A model generated the notes under the pieces. It was given only the letters and a program-made list of their open reading frames with translations. It made no database searches and was not told where the DNA came from. A program made the translations under genes and the position numbers. 60,200 nucleotides of DNA from Bacteroidales bacterium (GTDB lineage: Bacteria; Bacteroidota; Bacteroidia; Bacteroidales; UBA12170): assembly GCA_027858955.1 (NCBI GenBank), contig JAQIBR010000165.1:1-60200 (forward strand), in the 5' to 3' direction. Below are positions 1 to 9,004 of the stretch, piece after piece. Each line of letters starts with the position of its first letter. Within the stretch, counting starts at the first letter, position 1.

Positions 1-93
1 CTCAAGAAGGTGCTCGAAGTAATCCCAGACTATCCTGTAAATAAACTCGCAGACCTGTTGCCGCAAAATTTACAACTCTCTCCCAAGAAATAG
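1..93 (+). mobile_element. IS66-family transposase, C-terminal tail (cut by window edge)
   Basis: The frame open from base 1 reads about 30 residues to a TAG stop at 91-93 and contains YPVNKLADLLPQNL, which resembles the C-terminal domain of IS66-type transposases (a helix, a short Pro/Asn segment and LLPxN near the end). The DNA just after the stop (GTTGGTCGGATGGATAC) recalls the stretch that often follows IS66 transposase genes. Only the tail is visible, so intactness and the exact element end cannot be judged. The family call rests on a short segment. Confidence 0.55.
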
Positions 94-405
94 CGGGTGT
101 AGTTGGTCGGATGGATACGCAATAAAAATGTAAACTTAGTCGGTCAGCAGTGTAAAACAATAGTGATAATTTATTTTTCATCGCCATTTATTTTATTTCT
201 AATAAGATTTATTTAATTCATAAAATACACCAGGTTTTTATGTTTTAATGGGTTTTTAATGCCCTAAAAATAGCTTTAAATGATATTTGATTTGTTAGAT
301 TTATAGTGGCAATCTTAAGTTTTTCATATTCTTTAACAATCTCATCAAATCAATGTTTAATATTTTAAAATGCAATCTCTATCTTTGACATTTAAAACAA
401 AGAAT
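94..405. other. Gene-free stretch downstream of the transposase tail
   Basis: No convincing coding frame is present. The first part probably holds the right end of the IS66-type element; the rest is AT-rich (runs such as TTTATTTTATTTC around 185-200). The only clear signal is the promoter-like box at 380-387 serving the next gene. No tRNA or long repeat was seen. Confidence 0.5.
380..387 (+). promoter_or_regulatory. Bacteroidota -7 box TATCTTTG upstream of the MBL hydrolase
   Basis: TATCTTTG fits the TAnnTTTG consensus exactly; the -33 region (TTTA about 20 nt upstream) is a poor match. Transcription would begin near 394, so the ATG at 406 is favoured over the in-frame ATG at 370, which would lie upstream of the transcript start. 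Confidence 0.5.
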
Positions 406-1257
406 ATGGAAATTTACAGCATACCAACCGGAAATTTTAAACTCGATGGAGGCGCAATGTTTGGCGTGGTTCCAAAATCCATGTGGTCGAAAGTATATCC
501 TGCTGATGAAAATAACCTTTGCTCATGGTCAATGCGTTGCCTATTAATAGTTGATGGCGATAGAAAAATATTAATCGATAATGGAATAGGTGATAAGCAA
601 GACGCCAAGTTTTTAGGGCATTTTCATTTGCATGGCGATGATACTCTTGAGAAATCGCTGGCAAAGCACGGTTTTACAAGCGATGATATTACAGATATGG
701 TACTTACCCATTTACACTTTGATCATTCAGGCGGCTCTATTAAATGGAATAATGATAAAACGGAATTAATTCCCGCCTTTAAAAATGCCAAATATTGGGT
801 AAGTAAAGCACAATGGGCTTGGGCTATTAATCCAAATAATCGTGAAAAAGCAAGTTTTTTAAAGGAAAACATTATCCCAATTCAGGAATGCGGCCAGTTG
901 CATGTGATTGAAAAAGAAGGCGAGATTTATCCTGGATTTAAATTGAAAATATTTAATGGCCATACCGATGGTCAAATTATTCCGCACATAAATTACAAAG
1001 GACAAACTTTAGTATACATGGCCGATTTATTACCATCAACCACTCATATTCCTTTACCTTGGATAATGGCTTATGATACACGACCACTAATTACGCTAGA
1101 AGATAAGAAGGCCTTTTTTAAAGATGCCATTGAGAATGATTACACACTCTTTTTCGAGCATGATATATTTAATGAATGTTGCAGTATAAAGCAGACAGAA
1201 AAAGGGGTGCGCCTAGATGCGACTTTTACACTCAATGAATGGAAAAATTCGATTTAA
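406..1257 (+). CDS. MBL-fold metallo-hydrolase (lactonase-like)
   Basis: This is a 283-residue cytoplasmic protein of the metallo-beta-lactamase superfamily, the branch that includes N-acyl-homoserine-lactonase-like and YtnP-like hydrolases. Seen: the zinc-binding THLHFDHSGG motif (about residues 101-110 from this start), a downstream NGHTDGQ His, the Asp in YMADLLPS, and a late His in FFEHDIF, so the two-metal site looks complete. There is no signal peptide or membrane segment. The start at 406 is preferred because a promoter box lies between it and the earlier ATG at 370. The substrate cannot be told from sequence; lactone hydrolysis is a family-based guess. It stands alone: a separate promoter precedes the next operon. 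Confidence 0.85.
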   Translation: MEIYSIPTGNFKLDGGAMFGVVPKSMWSKVYPADENNLCSWSMRCLLIVDGDRKILIDNGIGDKQDAKFLGHFHLHGDDTLEKSLAKHGFTSDDITDMVLTHLHFDHSGGSIKWNNDKTELIPAFKNAKYWVSKAQWAWAINPNNREKASFLKENIIPIQECGQLHVIEKEGEIYPGFKLKIFNGHTDGQIIPHINYKGQTLVYMADLLPSTTHIPLPWIMAYDTRPLITLEDKKAFFKDAIENDYTLFFEHDIFNECCSIKQTEKGVRLDATFTLNEWKNSI

Positions 1258-1296
1258 TATCGTCTAATATTTAGAAGAAAATCGATATATTATTAA

Positions 1297-1310
1297 TTAT
1301 GCAAGCATAA
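1297..1310. promoter_or_regulatory. Palindrome TTATGC-N2-GCATAA, candidate operator
   Basis: A perfect 6-bp inverted repeat with a two-base spacer (AA) overlaps the -33 region of the promoter of the catabolic operon. An almost identical 21-bp element (one base different) lies at 57126-57142 and around, upstream of the membrane pyrophosphatase. Position and symmetry suggest a regulator-binding site; the regulator is unknown. Confidence 0.5.
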
Positions 1311-1328
1311 GAAAATATTTTACATTTG
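1298..1328 (+). promoter_or_regulatory. Promoter of the branched-chain acyl-CoA operon
   Basis: TACATTTG at 1321-1328 matches the Bacteroidota TAnnTTTG -7 box. Nineteen bases upstream sits TATG (1298-1301), one base away from the TTTG -33 box. The -33 box lies inside the palindrome at 1297-1310, so an operator-bound protein could block or assist it. Predicted start of transcription is near 1335, about 30 nt before the first gene. Confidence 0.6.
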
Positions 1329-1366
1329 ATCGCTCAATTTGGATAGGAAATTAAAACAGAATTATC

Positions 1367-2974
1367 GTGTATCGTATAAAATCACAAATCGACGTAAAAT
1401 CAGATAGTTTCCAAGCTAATGATAAGGCTTTTAAGAGCTTATTGGAAATATTTCGCGAAAGAACTGCTGCCATTACTGATAGAGAAAATGATCGGTCGGT
1501 GCTAAAGCATAAAGAAAGAGGTAAACTATTGGCTCGAGAGCGGATTGATCTTTTGGTTGATCCTAATACACCATTTTTGGAATTGTCTACATTAGCAGCT
1601 AATGGTTTATACGAAAATCAATTTCCGTCGGCGGGCATCATTGCCGGAATTGGCCTTATTCAAGGCAAAGAATCTATCATCATTGCCAACGATGCTACGG
1701 TAAAAGGCGGCACCTATATAAAAGAGACTATTCGTAAACACGTTCGAGCTCAAGAAATCGCTATGGAAAACCATTTACCTTGTGTATATATGGTGGATTC
1801 AGGCGGTGCTTTTCTGCCTGACCAAGCGAATGTTTTCCCCGATCGTTTCGATTTTGGGCGATTCTTCTACAATCAAGCACGCATGTCGGCAGCTGGTATT
1901 CCCCAAATTGCTATTGTAATGGGAAGTTGCACAGCAGGCGGAGCTTACGTTCCCGCTATGAGCGATGAAACAATTATCGTAAAGGAGCAAGGCACTATTT
2001 TTATTGGTGGCCCACCTTTGGTAAAAGCAGCAACAGGCGAAGAAGTTACTGCGGAAGAACTTGGAGGTGCAGGTGTTCATACAAGTATTTCGGGTGTAGC
2101 TGATCATCTTGCTGAAGACGATAGACACGCAATTTCTATTTGTCGCAATATTTTTGAAACACTCGAACATAAAGAAAAACAAAAGATTGATATTGTTGAT
2201 GTTGAAGAACCTTATTACGATCCAAAAGAATTGTACGGAATAGCTCCGGTCGATTTAAAAAAGGCTGTTGATGCACGAGAGATAATTGCTCGTATTGTGG
2301 ATGGCAGTCGTTTTCAGGAATTTAAAGCACGCTATGCACCGACTATTATTACCGGATTTGCTCATATCATGGGATTCCCGGTTGGAATTTTAGCTAATAA
2401 CGGAGTTTTATTCTCCGAAACAGCTTTGAAAGGAGCCCATTTTATTGAGCTCTGTACGAGTAGAAATATTCCGATTATTTTCCTGCAAAATATTACCGGT
2501 TTTATTGTGGGTAAAGAATACGAACACAAAGGAATAGCACGCGATGGAGCCAAATTGGTGCATGCTGTTGCCAATGCCAATGTCCCTAAGTTTACGGTTG
2601 TTTTTGGTGGTTCTTTTGGAGCCGGTAATTACGCTATGGCTGGCCGCGCTTACGATCCTCGCTTATTGTTTATGTGGCCCAATGCAAAAATTTCAGTCAT
2701 GGGAGGAGAGCAGGCTTCCAATGTTTTAATACAGGTGAAGAAAGATCAGCTTAAAGCTCGCGGACAAGAAATGCCACAAGAAGACATTGATCAATTAAAG
2801 AAGTCTATTTTAGATAAATACGAGCACGAAGGCTCTGCCTATTATAGTACTGCTCGCCTTTGGGACGATGGAATTATCGATCCTGTTGATACAAGAAAGG
2901 TATTAGCAATGGGAATAGCAATGTCGTTAAGTAAAAAGTGGGAAGAAACGAAATACGGAATTTTTAGAATGTAG
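1367..2974 (+). CDS. mccB: Acyl-CoA carboxylase beta subunit (3-methylcrotonyl-CoA carboxylase type)
   Basis: This carboxyltransferase subunit of 535 residues moves the carboxyl group from biotin to an acyl-CoA, most likely 3-methylcrotonyl-CoA. Seen: the crotonase-fold acyl-CoA site [16 protein letters not shown] (about residues 186-201) and the second glycine-rich pocket [17 protein letters not shown] (about 413-430). Its length fits MccB/LiuB better than the shorter propionyl-CoA carboxylase beta. The start is GTG; the next in-frame ATG is well inside the domain. It is the first gene of the operon, with the partner alpha subunit three genes downstream. Geranyl-CoA carboxylase is a close alternative and cannot be excluded by eye. 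Confidence 0.87.
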   Translation: MYRIKSQIDVKSDSFQANDKAFKSLLEIFRERTAAITDRENDRSVLKHKERGKLLARERIDLLVDPNTPFLELSTLAANGLYENQFPSAGIIAGIGLIQGKESIIIANDATVKGGTYIKETIRKHVRAQEIAMENHLPCVYMVDSGGAFLPDQANVFPDRFDFGRFFYNQARMSAAGIPQIAIVMGSCTAGGAYVPAMSDETIIVKEQGTIFIGGPPLVKAATGEEVTAEELGGAGVHTSISGVADHLAEDDRHAISICRNIFETLEHKEKQKIDIVDVEEPYYDPKELYGIAPVDLKKAVDAREIIARIVDGSRFQEFKARYAPTIITGFAHIMGFPVGILANNGVLFSETALKGAHFIELCTSRNIPIIFLQNITGFIVGKEYEHKGIARDGAKLVHAVANANVPKFTVVFGGSFGAGNYAMAGRAYDPRLLFMWPNAKISVMGGEQASNVLIQVKKDQLKARGQEMPQEDIDQLKKSILDKYEHEGSAYYSTARLWDDGIIDPVDTRKVLAMGIAMSLSKKWEETKYGIFRM

Positions 2975-2996
2975 TAAAAACCAAAACCGACTAATT

Positions 2997-4904
2997 ATGG
3001 CTATCAAAATCAAGACTTTAAGTGGTTATTTTCATGAATATCAAAAGAGTGTCGTAAACCCTGAACAATTTTGGAGTCAGCAAGCAGAGGAGTTTTTTTG
3101 GCATAAAAAATGCGACAATATTCTTGATTGGAACTTCGATGAACCTAAAATAGAGTGGTTTAAAGGAGGAAAATTAAATTTGACAGAAAATATTTTCGAG
3201 CGACAAATTTTTACTCGTAAAGATCAAGCAGCTATAGTTTGGGAGCCAAATAATCCAGACGAGGAAAGCGTCACTCTTACTTATGGTCAATTGTTTGAAA
3301 AAGTAAAGCAGTTTTCAAATGTCTTACTTTCATTGGGCGTAAAGAAAGGCGATAGAGTTGCTCTTTATATGCCAATGATTCCTGAATTGGCAATTGCCAT
3401 GTTATCGTGTGCAAGAATTGGCGCAATTCATAGTATTATTTTTGCTGGGTTTTCAAGTACGTCATTGGCAGATAGAATTATCGATGCTCAGGCAAAAGTT
3501 GTTATCGCAACTGATGGTGGTTTTCGTGGAACAAAAACGATTCCGATAAAATCTATCGTTGATGAAGCATTACAAAAATGCGATTCTGTTGAAAAGGTTA
3601 TTGTTAAGAAAAGAACAGGTGAAAAAATTTCAATGAAAATTGGCAGAGACCTTTGGTGGGATGAAATTTGTGAAGGAATTTCAACTGAAAATACTGCGGA
3701 AGTTCTTGATGCGGAAGATCCATTATTTATTCTATATACCTCAGGATCAACGGGAAAACCAAAAGGAGTATTGCACACTACCGGAGGTTATATGGTTTAT
3801 ACGGCATATACTTTCAGAAATGTTTTTCAGTATAGTCAAGGTGATGTTTTTTTCTGCTCGGCAGATATTGGATGGATTACCGGGCATTCGTATATTGTGT
3901 ATGGCCCTCTTCTCAGCGGAGCAACTACTTTGATGTTTGAAGGTATTCCGACTTGGCCGGATGCCGGTCGATTTTGGGATATTGTGGAAAAACATCAAGT
4001 AAATCAATTTTATACTGCTCCAACTGCCATTCGTGCTTTAATGGCCTCAGGTAATAAATTTGTCGAAAACAGAGCAATGAAAAGCTTAAAAGTATTAGGA
4101 ACCGTAGGAGAACCAATCAATGAAGAAGCATGGCATTGGTATCACGATCATATCGGTAAAAACAAATGCCCTATTGTTGATACGTGGTGGCAAACCGAAA
4201 CCGGCGGAATTTTAATTAGTCCTTTAGCCGGTGTTACTCCTACAAAGCCGTCTTATGCTACTTTACCTTTACCCGGAATTCAACCAATCATCTTAGATAA
4301 GGAAGGCAAGGAATTAAAAGGGAATAGTGTTGAAGGAAATTTATGTATAAAATTTCCTTGGCCTGGAATGGCTCGGACACTTTATGGTGATCATGAGCGA
4401 TTTAGGTTAACATATTTTGATACTTACAGAAATTGTTATTTCACCGGTGACGGAGTCAAACGTGATGAGGATGGCTATTATCGAATTTTAGGACGAGTTG
4501 ATGATGTAATAAATGTTTCTGGTCATCGAATGGGTACAGCCGAAGTTGAAAATGCAATTAATGAACATCCTCGTGTTGTTGAATCGGCAGTAGTTGGTTA
4601 TCCTCACAAGATTAAAGGTCAGGGAATATATGCCTATGTTGTTTGCAACGAGATGGACGAAACAACAAGTGAAGAAGGAATAATTAAAAGTATAAAGATT
4701 GGAGTAAATAATATTATCGGTCCAATTGCAAAGCCAGATAAAGTATTGATAGTAAGTGGATTACCTAAAACACGTTCGGGTAAAATAATGCGAAGAATTT
4801 TAAGAAAAATAGCTTCTAACGATTATGCCGACTTTGGCGATACAAGTACTTTGCTCGATCCTGGAGTAGTTGAAGAAATAATTGAAAAATCTAAATTGAA
4901 TTAG
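2997..4904 (+). CDS. acsA: Acetyl-CoA synthetase family (AMP-forming)
   Basis: A 635-residue acyl-adenylate-forming ligase of the AcsA type that turns a short carboxylic acid, ATP and CoA into acyl-CoA, AMP and PPi. Seen: N-terminal ACS cap region, the P-loop-like YTSGSTGKPKG (about residue 247), VGEPIN, the acyl-pocket WWQTETGG (about 397) and the C-terminal SGKIMRRIL lysine (K596) used for adenylation and controlled by acetylation in AcsA. The conserved Val in VGEPI and the Trp pair favour a small acid such as acetate or propionate over acetoacetate. It lies 22 nt after the carboxylase beta gene and 6 nt before the hydratase, inside the operon, so it may recapture acid released by CoA-ester hydrolysis. 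Confidence 0.88.
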   Translation: MAIKIKTLSGYFHEYQKSVVNPEQFWSQQAEEFFWHKKCDNILDWNFDEPKIEWFKGGKLNLTENIFERQIFTRKDQAAIVWEPNNPDEESVTLTYGQLFEKVKQFSNVLLSLGVKKGDRVALYMPMIPELAIAMLSCARIGAIHSIIFAGFSSTSLADRIIDAQAKVVIATDGGFRGTKTIPIKSIVDEALQKCDSVEKVIVKKRTGEKISMKIGRDLWWDEICEGISTENTAEVLDAEDPLFILYTSGSTGKPKGVLHTTGGYMVYTAYTFRNVFQYSQGDVFFCSADIGWITGHSYIVYGPLLSGATTLMFEGIPTWPDAGRFWDIVEKHQVNQFYTAPTAIRALMASGNKFVENRAMKSLKVLGTVGEPINEEAWHWYHDHIGKNKCPIVDTWWQTETGGILISPLAGVTPTKPSYATLPLPGIQPIILDKEGKELKGNSVEGNLCIKFPWPGMARTLYGDHERFRLTYFDTYRNCYFTGDGVKRDEDGYYRILGRVDDVINVSGHRMGTAEVENAINEHPRVVESAVVGYPHKIKGQGIYAYVVCNEMDETTSEEGIIKSIKIGVNNIIGPIAKPDKVLIVSGLPKTRSGKIMRRILRKIASNDYADFGDTSTLLDPGVVEEIIEKSKLN

Positions 4905-4910
4905 TTCATC

Positions 4911-5699
4911 ATGAAGAATTTTGAAACCATCCAACTGGAAATAAAAAACGAAGTGGGCACAATCTGGCTCAACCGACCCGAAATCCACAATGCTTTTAAC
5001 GAAATAATGATTGCTGAACTTATCGAAATGTTTAAAGAAATTAAAACATTGGATGAAGTTAGGATAGTTGTTTTACGAGGAAGAGGAAAATCATTCTGTG
5101 CCGGTGCCGATTTAAACTGGATGCGCAATGTTGCCAAATACTCTTATAAGGATAATTTTGCCGAAAGCTTAAATCTTTCCAATTGTTTCTACGAAATATA
5201 TACTTGCCCAAAACCAACCATTGCCTTAATTCACGGCGCTGCAATTGGAGGAGCCAACGGCTTACTTGCTGCCTGTGATTTTGCTTATGCCGATGAAAAT
5301 ACAACCTTCTCATTAAGCGAAGTAAAAATAGGAATAGTACCTGCCTGCATTTCTCCTTATGTTACCAAAAGGGTTGGTGAATATGGTTCCAAAGAATTGA
5401 TGTTGACAGGCAAAAGATTCAAAGGAGAAGAAGCTGCTTATCACCGTTTGGTAAATAAATCATTGCCCGGAGATAAATTGGATGAATATTTGGAAGAGGT
5501 AATTGCCTTATTAAAAACAAGTGGTCCAAAAGCAATGAGTCACTGCAAAAATTTAATCTATGATATTTCCAACAAACTCACTTTACAAGAAGCCATTGGT
5601 TATACCGCTAAAATGATAGCTGATATCCGTGCATCGGAAGAAGGACAGGAAGGAATGTCAGCCTTTTTGGAAAAGCGTAAACCTAATTGGGTGGATTAG
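4911..5699 (+). CDS. Enoyl-CoA hydratase/isomerase family (methylglutaconyl-CoA hydratase-like)
   Basis: A 262-residue crotonase-fold enzyme. Seen: the oxyanion-hole segments FCAGADLNWM (about residues 62-71) and HGAAIGGANG (about 107-116), and the SLSEVKIGIVPA segment with a catalytic-region Glu. The AGADLNWM wording is typical of the LiuC/AUH group, which hydrates 3-methylglutaconyl-CoA to HMG-CoA in leucine breakdown. The gene sits between carboxylase-related genes, as expected for that step. It begins 6 nt after the synthetase stop. A generic short-chain enoyl-CoA hydratase is the alternative. Confidence 0.83.
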   Translation: MKNFETIQLEIKNEVGTIWLNRPEIHNAFNEIMIAELIEMFKEIKTLDEVRIVVLRGRGKSFCAGADLNWMRNVAKYSYKDNFAESLNLSNCFYEIYTCPKPTIALIHGAAIGGANGLLAACDFAYADENTTFSLSEVKIGIVPACISPYVTKRVGEYGSKELMLTGKRFKGEEAAYHRLVNKSLPGDKLDEYLEEVIALLKTSGPKAMSHCKNLIYDISNKLTLQEAIGYTAKMIADIRASEEGQEGMSAFLEKRKPNWVD

Positions 5700-5757
5700 G
5701 GACGAATAGACAAAGGGAAACAGAGACGAAGGGACATATTGACATTAAGACTAAGAA

Positions 5758-7740
5758 ATGAAAATTTTCAATAAAATATTAATAGCCAACCGAGGCGAGA
5801 TTGCAGTTCGAATCATCAAATCGGCCAAAAAAATGGGAATACAAACGGTTGCTGTTTATTCCAAAGTCGATGCCGATAGTATGCACATTCGAATGGCTGA
5901 TGAAGCTCATTGCATTGGCGATACTGCTTTGGCCGAAACATATTTGAATATCGATAAAATCATCGCGCTGGCAAAAGAAGCAAATTGCGAAGCCATTCAC
6001 CCGGGTTATGGCTTTTTAGCTGAAAATCCAAAATTGGTCACCGCTTGCGAAAAAGCAGGAATCATTTTTATTGGCCCTTCAGTAAACGCCATTCAATTGA
6101 TGGGCAATAAAATCGAAGCCCGTGCCTTTGTTGAAACTTTGAAAATTCCAATGACCAAAGCACATACGGGTGACTTGACCCATCTGCTAAAAGCATCTAA
6201 ATCTATTGAGTTGCCTGTTTTGGTGAAGGCTGCGGCCGGTGGTGGCGGAAAAGGAATGCGCATTGTGAACGATTGGAAAGATCTAAAAGCAACGATTGAA
6301 GCGACATGCCGCGAAGCAAAAGCCTATTTTGGTGATGGTGAGGTTTTTGTTGAGAAATACGTTGAGAATCCACGTCATATCGAGATTCAGGTTATGGGCG
6401 ATAAACACGGAAACGTAGTGCATCTTTACGAGCGCGAATGTTCAATTCAACGCCGGTACCAAAAGGTAATCGAAGAATCTCCTTCTCTATCATTGACGCC
6501 TGAAGTGCGTGAAAAAATGGGTGCCGAAGCCGTGAAAATTGCCAAAGCCATTGGATATGACAATGCTGGAACCATCGAATTTTTAGTCGATAATAAGTTG
6601 AATTATTATTTTCTGGAAATGAATACGCGCGTTCAGGTAGAACATCCGGTAACGGAAATGGTAACAGGAATTGATATTGTTCGCGAACAATTGTTGGTTG
6701 CAGCAGGAAATAAATTAGGCTTTTCGCAAAGCGATGTAAAGCAAAATGGCCACGCGATAGAAGCACGTATCTACGCAGAAGATCCTGAAAATGATTTCCT
6801 TCCTTCACCGGGTTTTCTGACATTGTATCAAGAGCCGCAAGGCGAAGGCATAAGAGTAGACAGCGGAATTGATAAACCAATTGAAATAAAAAGCTTTTTC
6901 GATCCAATGATAAGCAAGTTAATTGCTTTTGATACCGATAGAGAGTTAGCACGAAAGAAACTGCTACAAGCTTTGGAGCATTATCATATTCACGGCTTAA
7001 AAACCAATATCACTTATTTGATGAGTGTATTGCAAAATAAGGAATTTCAAAAGAATAAAATCGATACTAAATTTTGTGATCATCAATCCGACAAGCTTAT
7101 TCAATGGATTCAAAAAGAAAGAGAAGTTATTTCTAAACCGATACTATTGAGTGCATTTTTGGCTCATCAATTTGAAAGTAATTCAAATGAATCAATATGG
7201 GGCAATATTGGATATTGGCGTCAGCGGATGCAAATCAAAATCAAGCTCGATGAAGATTTACATTCCATTCAAATTATCGAGAGGAGCCATAATAGTGGAT
7301 TTTTTCAAATTCAAGGAAAAGAATATAAAGTTTGTGTAAAAGAAATTAAGGTGAATTTTATTCAGGCTTCCATCAATGGCTATTGTTATAAATTTACGAT
7401 TTCGAAGGATAAAGAAGATAATTCCATAGTCGGGTTTCTAGGCCATAATTTTGTGCTTAGGCGCGATGATGTTTTATCAACACCAGATTTTTATGAAGCA
7501 GCTACGGTTGGGCAGGCCAGCGATATTGTTAAAACGCCAATGCCTGGTAAAGTAATTAAAGTTTTGGTAAGTGCTGGCGACAAGGTTCATAAAGGCGATG
7601 TGCTTTTAGTTGTGGAAGCTATGAAAATGGAAAATAATATTTTAACTTTTCGAGATGGTGTCATCGAAGAACTTAATGTTGTTGAAGGCGATATGGTAGA
7701 TGGCAGTAAAATATTATTGAAATTGGAAGAAGAAATATAA
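5758..7740 (+). CDS. mccA: Acyl-CoA carboxylase alpha subunit (biotin carboxylase plus biotin carrier)
   Basis: A 660-residue protein with an N-terminal biotin carboxylase domain (residues 1 to about 450; ANRGEIAVRII start, ATP-grasp loop GGGGKGMR at about 162-169, MNTRVQVEHPVTE) and a C-terminal biotin-carrier domain with EAMKMEN, biotinylated lysine K623. This length and layout are typical of MccA/LiuD. It carboxylates its own biotin with ATP and bicarbonate and passes it to the beta subunit encoded at 1367. The 58-nt gap before it carries two near copies of GACRAAGGGA (from 5709 and 5725). The middle of the protein (about 460-570) is less conserved, as in the family, where it docks the beta subunit. 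Confidence 0.9.
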   Translation: MKIFNKILIANRGEIAVRIIKSAKKMGIQTVAVYSKVDADSMHIRMADEAHCIGDTALAETYLNIDKIIALAKEANCEAIHPGYGFLAENPKLVTACEKAGIIFIGPSVNAIQLMGNKIEARAFVETLKIPMTKAHTGDLTHLLKASKSIELPVLVKAAAGGGGKGMRIVNDWKDLKATIEATCREAKAYFGDGEVFVEKYVENPRHIEIQVMGDKHGNVVHLYERECSIQRRYQKVIEESPSLSLTPEVREKMGAEAVKIAKAIGYDNAGTIEFLVDNKLNYYFLEMNTRVQVEHPVTEMVTGIDIVREQLLVAAGNKLGFSQSDVKQNGHAIEARIYAEDPENDFLPSPGFLTLYQEPQGEGIRVDSGIDKPIEIKSFFDPMISKLIAFDTDRELARKKLLQALEHYHIHGLKTNITYLMSVLQNKEFQKNKIDTKFCDHQSDKLIQWIQKEREVISKPILLSAFLAHQFESNSNESIWGNIGYWRQRMQIKIKLDEDLHSIQIIERSHNSGFFQIQGKEYKVCVKEIKVNFIQASINGYCYKFTISKDKEDNSIVGFLGHNFVLRRDDVLSTPDFYEAATVGQASDIVKTPMPGKVIKVLVSAGDKVHKGDVLLVVEAMKMENNILTFRDGVIEELNVVEGDMVDGSKILLKLEEEI

Positions 7741-7809
7741 ACATCTTGAAACGAAGTTTTGCGATGCTTAACTTTGCAAACAGGGATACTAACAGATAAA
7801 AAACAAGAA

Positions 7810-8958
7810 ATGAATTTTGATTTAAGTCAAGAACAAGAACTCATAAGGCAAACAGTACGCGATTTTGCCGAACGTGAAATTAAGCCTTTGGCGCAAGAGC
7901 TGGATGAAAAAGGAGAATTCTCTTACGAGTTAACAAAGAAAATAGGGGAACTGGGATTATTCGGTATGTATTTACCCGAAAAATACGGTGGACAAGGATT
8001 GGATACACTTTCATACATCATTGCTGTTGAAGAATTGGCTCGTGTAGATGGTTCTCAAGCAGCCACTTTAGCTGCTCACAATTCCTTGGGTATCGGACCT
8101 CTCTATTACTATGGAACAGAAGAGCAAAAGCTAAAATATTTACCTCAGCTTTGTACCGGAGAAGGAATGTGGGCGTTTGGATTAACAGAACCCGATGCTG
8201 GTTCAGATTCACGCGGTAGCAAAACTACTGCCAAATTGGAAAACGGACAATGGAATATAAATGGATCTAAAATATTTATCACAAACGGCGCTTCCGATAT
8301 TTCATTAGGCGCAACAGTTCAGGCAGTTACCAAAACATTCCCGGATGGTAAAAAAGAATTCACCACCATTATTGTTGAAAAAGGAACAGAAGGTTTTAAG
8401 CGTGTTGCTATGCACGGTAAAATGATGTGGCGTGCCTCGGATACTGCGGAATTGTATTTTGATGATTGTCAAGTCCCTGAAGAAAATCTGTTAGGCAAAG
8501 TAGGTGAAGGCTCTAAAATTATGTTGTCCACTTTAGATAATGGCCGACTGTCGATTGCAGCTATGGGTTTGGGTTTAGCGCAAGGAGCTTTTGAAGAAGC
8601 TTTGCGGTATTCGCAGGAACGCAAACAGTTTGGAAAACCCATCGGTAAATTCCAAATCAATGCTTTTAAGCTGGCCGATATGTCAATGAAAATTGAACTC
8701 GGACGCAATTTGCTTTACAAAGCCTGCTGGTTAAAAGATGAGGGAAAACCTTTCGCAAAAGAAGCAGCTATGTCAAAGCTGTATTGCTCCGAAATTGCTC
8801 GTGAAGTGGCTGATGAAGCTGTTCAGATTCATGGAGGTTATGGTTTAATGAAAGACTATCCTGTAGAGCGATTCTATCGCGATCAGCGTTTGCTGCAAAT
8901 TGGAGAAGGAACAAGCGAAATTCAACGTTTAGTAATTTCTCGCCATATTGGGTGTTAG
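7810..8958 (+). CDS. Acyl-CoA dehydrogenase (short-chain type active site)
   Basis: A 382-residue FAD enzyme that forms the alpha-beta double bond of an acyl-CoA and passes electrons to ETF. Seen: the three ACAD domains, with GLTEPDAGSD in the middle and YPVERFYRDQRL followed by GEGTSEIQR at the C-terminus. E366 occupies the usual catalytic-base position of short/medium-chain enzymes. Isovaleryl-CoA dehydrogenases have Ala there and use a Glu in an LDLERL segment; here that segment is LDNGRL (G245), so this is not a textbook isovaleryl-CoA dehydrogenase although its position in the operon suggests that role. The ATG at 7810 matches the family N-terminus; an upstream in-frame ATG at 7759 adds an unlikely 17 residues. 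Confidence 0.9.
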   Translation: MNFDLSQEQELIRQTVRDFAEREIKPLAQELDEKGEFSYELTKKIGELGLFGMYLPEKYGGQGLDTLSYIIAVEELARVDGSQAATLAAHNSLGIGPLYYYGTEEQKLKYLPQLCTGEGMWAFGLTEPDAGSDSRGSKTTAKLENGQWNINGSKIFITNGASDISLGATVQAVTKTFPDGKKEFTTIIVEKGTEGFKRVAMHGKMMWRASDTAELYFDDCQVPEENLLGKVGEGSKIMLSTLDNGRLSIAAMGLGLAQGAFEEALRYSQERKQFGKPIGKFQINAFKLADMSMKIELGRNLLYKACWLKDEGKPFAKEAAMSKLYCSEIAREVADEAVQIHGGYGLMKDYPVERFYRDQRLLQIGEGTSEIQRLVISRHIGC

Positions 8959-9004
8959 TTTTGTATATTTGAAATTGATAGTATCACTTTGAAAATAAAG
9001 AAAT

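Noticed and set aside
5701-5757. GACRAAGGGA repeats before the carboxylase alpha gene as a CRISPR-like or regulatory array
   Set aside because: Only two imperfect 10-base copies, without regular spacing; more likely simple purine-rich sequence.
6392-6952. 186-codon minus-strand frame inside the carboxylase alpha gene
   Set aside because: It is an antisense shadow of a conserved biotin carboxylase domain, without start-region or family support.
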